Assembly (NCBI RefSeq): GCF_006658505.1
Contig: NZ_VFUZ01000021.1
Span: 39,751-103,750 of the forward strand
Direction: 5' to 3'
DNA: 64,000 nt
Source of the DNA: Mesorhizobium sp. B2-4-15
GTDB lineage: Bacteria > Pseudomonadota > Alphaproteobacteria > Rhizobiales > Rhizobiaceae
Part shown: one piece after another, positions 62,629 through 64,000 of the stretch
How positions within the stretch are numbered: position 1 is the stretch's first letter
How the letters are laid out: every line of letters starts with the position of its first letter
Position numbers and translations under genes: made by a program
Notes under the pieces: generated by a model
Databases searched by the model: none
The model's input: the letters and a program-made list of their open reading frames with translations, nothing else
What the model was told of the DNA's origin: nothing

Positions 62629-63642
62629 ATGAAAGCGCTCGTTTGCCGACGACCCGGCGAACTGATCTTAGAAGATCGCTCCCCACCCGGCCCGCCGGGG
62701 GCAGGATGGGCGCTGGTCTGCATCAGCCATGTCGGTATATGTGGCACCGATTATCACATCTTCGAAGGCAAGCATCCCTACCTGGCCTATCCACGTGTCA
62801 TGGGGCATGAACTCGCAGGCACGGTGACTGCGATCGGGGAAGGCGCCCCTATCCGCATCGGCGAACGCGTCGTCGTAAATCCCTATTTTGCTTGTGGCAG
62901 ATGCATAGCCTGCCGTCATAACAAGCCGAATTGCTGCGCGGCGATTGAGGTGTTGGGCGTTCATCGCGATGGCGGTATGTGTGAAGAATTGCTCGTGCCT
63001 ATCGACAATCTCTATCCGATCGGCAGCTTGCCGCTCGATCATGCGGCAGCGGTCGAATTCTTGGCCATCGGTGCCCACGCGGTGGGACGCTCCAAGCTTG
63101 CAGCCGGCACACGTGCTCTGGTCATCGGCGCCGGCCCTATCGGACTTGCCACGGCGCTATTTGCACGTATTGCCGGCCAGATAGTGACGATCATGGACGT
63201 CCGCCGGGAAAGGCTCGATTTCGCTGAAGGTCAACTCGGTTTCCCCGTTATCGATGGACTTTCGTTGTCGCCGGTTGACCTGGTGCGGGAGGGAACCGAT
63301 GGCGAGTGTTTCGACCTTGTTTTTGATGCGACCGGCAACAAGGCGTCGATAGAGGCCGCTTTCGCTTATGTGGCGCATGGGGGAGCCTTGATAATGGTCA
63401 GCGTCATCAAGGAGGAGATCAGCTTTTCCGATCCCGAATTCCACAAGCGCGAGATGATATTGATGGGCAGCCGCAACGCGCTTCGAGTCGACTTTGACCA
63501 CGTCATGGCGGCAATGCACGATGACACCGTTCCTGTGGCCAAGCTCATAACGCACCGCACGACCCTGCGCGACAGCCTCCGCGATATCCCGCATTGGGTC
63601 CACCAAAAGTCGGGGCTTATCAAGGCGGTGATAGCCGTTTAG
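62629..63642 (+). CDS. Zinc-dependent medium-chain alcohol/polyol dehydrogenase
   Basis: A 337-residue MDR-family dehydrogenase. Catalytic zinc ligands are Cys38 (GICGTDYHIFEGKHP) and His60-Glu61 (VMGHELAGTV). The structural zinc cysteines are 89, 92, 95 and 103 (CGRCIACRHNKPNCC). The NAD loop is VIGAGPIGLATALFARI. It resembles L-idonate, L-galactonate or RspB-type dehydrogenases that oxidise sugar acids or polyols, which would suit a sugar-import operon; the substrate is inferred only from context. AAGGAAGG precedes ATG 62629. A terminator lies just upstream. Confidence 0.88.
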   Translation: MKALVCRRPGELILEDRSPPGPPGAGWALVCISHVGICGTDYHIFEGKHPYLAYPRVMGHELAGTVTAIGEGAPIRIGERVVVNPYFACGRCIACRHNKPNCCAAIEVLGVHRDGGMCEELLVPIDNLYPIGSLPLDHAAAVEFLAIGAHAVGRSKLAAGTRALVIGAGPIGLATALFARIAGQIVTIMDVRRERLDFAEGQLGFPVIDGLSLSPVDLVREGTDGECFDLVFDATGNKASIEAAFAYVAHGGALIMVSVIKEEISFSDPEFHKREMILMGSRNALRVDFDHVMAAMHDDTVPVAKLITHRTTLRDSLRDIPHWVHQKSGLIKAVIAV

Positions 63643-63989
63643 GCTATTAACCGATACCTGGTCACACCGTTTGGCCTCGCGTGTCGAAGAAAGTCAAAAC
63701 TGAAAACTAAACAAAGCGCTCTTCGAGAGGACGGGAGCGTTCTTTCACCGAACTTGACGAAACCGCGACCGCGATAGCTTCGGCGGACATACGCCGCGCG
63801 GCAGGTTGCGGATCAGCGCGCCGCGGCTCTTTTCCAAACTGCGATGGGGAAGCTGGCCGTCGGGTTCGTCTCAAATATCCGCACGTCCGGCTCAATCACC
63901 ACGGAAGACCGGCCGTCCGCTCCTGATGCGGTGGACGGCTCTCCTCCCGCCCTGCGGTATGATCGTGGGGCCAGAGCTGGAGGAGATCT
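63643..63989. other. Intergenic, no gene recognised
   Basis: 347 bp. Only short frames occur, on both strands, and none has a motif I recognise. It could hold a promoter for the gene starting at the window edge. Confidence 0.4.
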
Positions 63990-64000
63990 ATGATGGGCAA
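63990..64000 (+). CDS. Possible gene start running off the window
   Basis: ATG 63990 (and ATG 63993) follows GGAGGAGAT at good spacing at the very end of the window. Only three codons are visible, so no product can be named. Confidence 0.35.

Overview
The window is GC-rich, densely packed chromosomal DNA from an alphaproteobacterium of the Rhizobiales, most likely Mesorhizobium or a close relative (inference). The gene orders argD-argF-hslO-apaG, chvE-gguA-gguB-gguC with divergent gbpR, and the rhaR-S-T-P-Q-U-K / rhaD-I rhamnose locus are those of rhizobia and agrobacteria. A SAM-II riboswitch before metZ and a glycine/succinyl-CoA type ALA synthase are also typical of alphaproteobacteria. 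I see no prophage, integrase, CRISPR array, restriction system or recognisable defence system.

Layout. 1-7080: the 3' part of argD, argF, hslO (Hsp33), apaG, a GT21 glycosyltransferase, metZ under a SAM-II riboswitch plus intrinsic terminator, and a two-domain dCTP deaminase. 7280-13761: the ChvE/Ggu sugar-uptake operon and its divergent LysR regulator. 13840-18620: accessory genes, namely an Arg/Trp-rich exported peptide, a Stf0/NodH-like sulfotransferase, tRNA-Gly(CCC) and a three-gene Gtr-type glycosylation cassette. 18765-22850: a two-component system, a lipoprotein, a small outer-membrane beta-barrel and a small membrane protein. 22859-32172: histone-deacetylase-like hydrolase, MATE exporter, pyrD, a LuxR-type response regulator facing a symporter-fused hybrid kinase, and mscL. 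32277-37549: an aminotransferase gene broken by a one-base frameshift, hemA, galE, dadA.

37609-48695 is a complete L-rhamnose regulon: ABC importer (rhaS, T, P, Q), mutarotase (rhaU), kinase (rhaK), isomerase (rhaI), aldolase/dehydrogenase fusion (rhaD) and DeoR-type repressor (rhaR). The rhaR-rhaD promoter region carries TGATYG boxes at exact 10-bp spacing. Three dispersed palindromic repeats have entered this regulon; one appears to have supplied a new start codon and about 20 N-terminal residues to rhaT. 48980-51889: gamma-glutamyltransferase and two small unknown genes. 52217-58723: a tripartite tricarboxylate transporter (tctCBA) divergent from tctD-tctE and an overlapping periplasmic binding-protein gene. 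58811-63642: a second sugar ABC importer with a medium-chain dehydrogenase and a GntR-family regulator with two winged helices, whose promoter carries a 17-bp inverted repeat.

The common theme is uptake and sensing of plant- or soil-derived sugars and organic acids, each importer paired with its own regulator. The least explained items are the repeat-made RhaT N-terminus, the double-winged-helix regulator with its operator, the binding protein coupled to TctE, and the Gtr/sulfotransferase surface-modification region.
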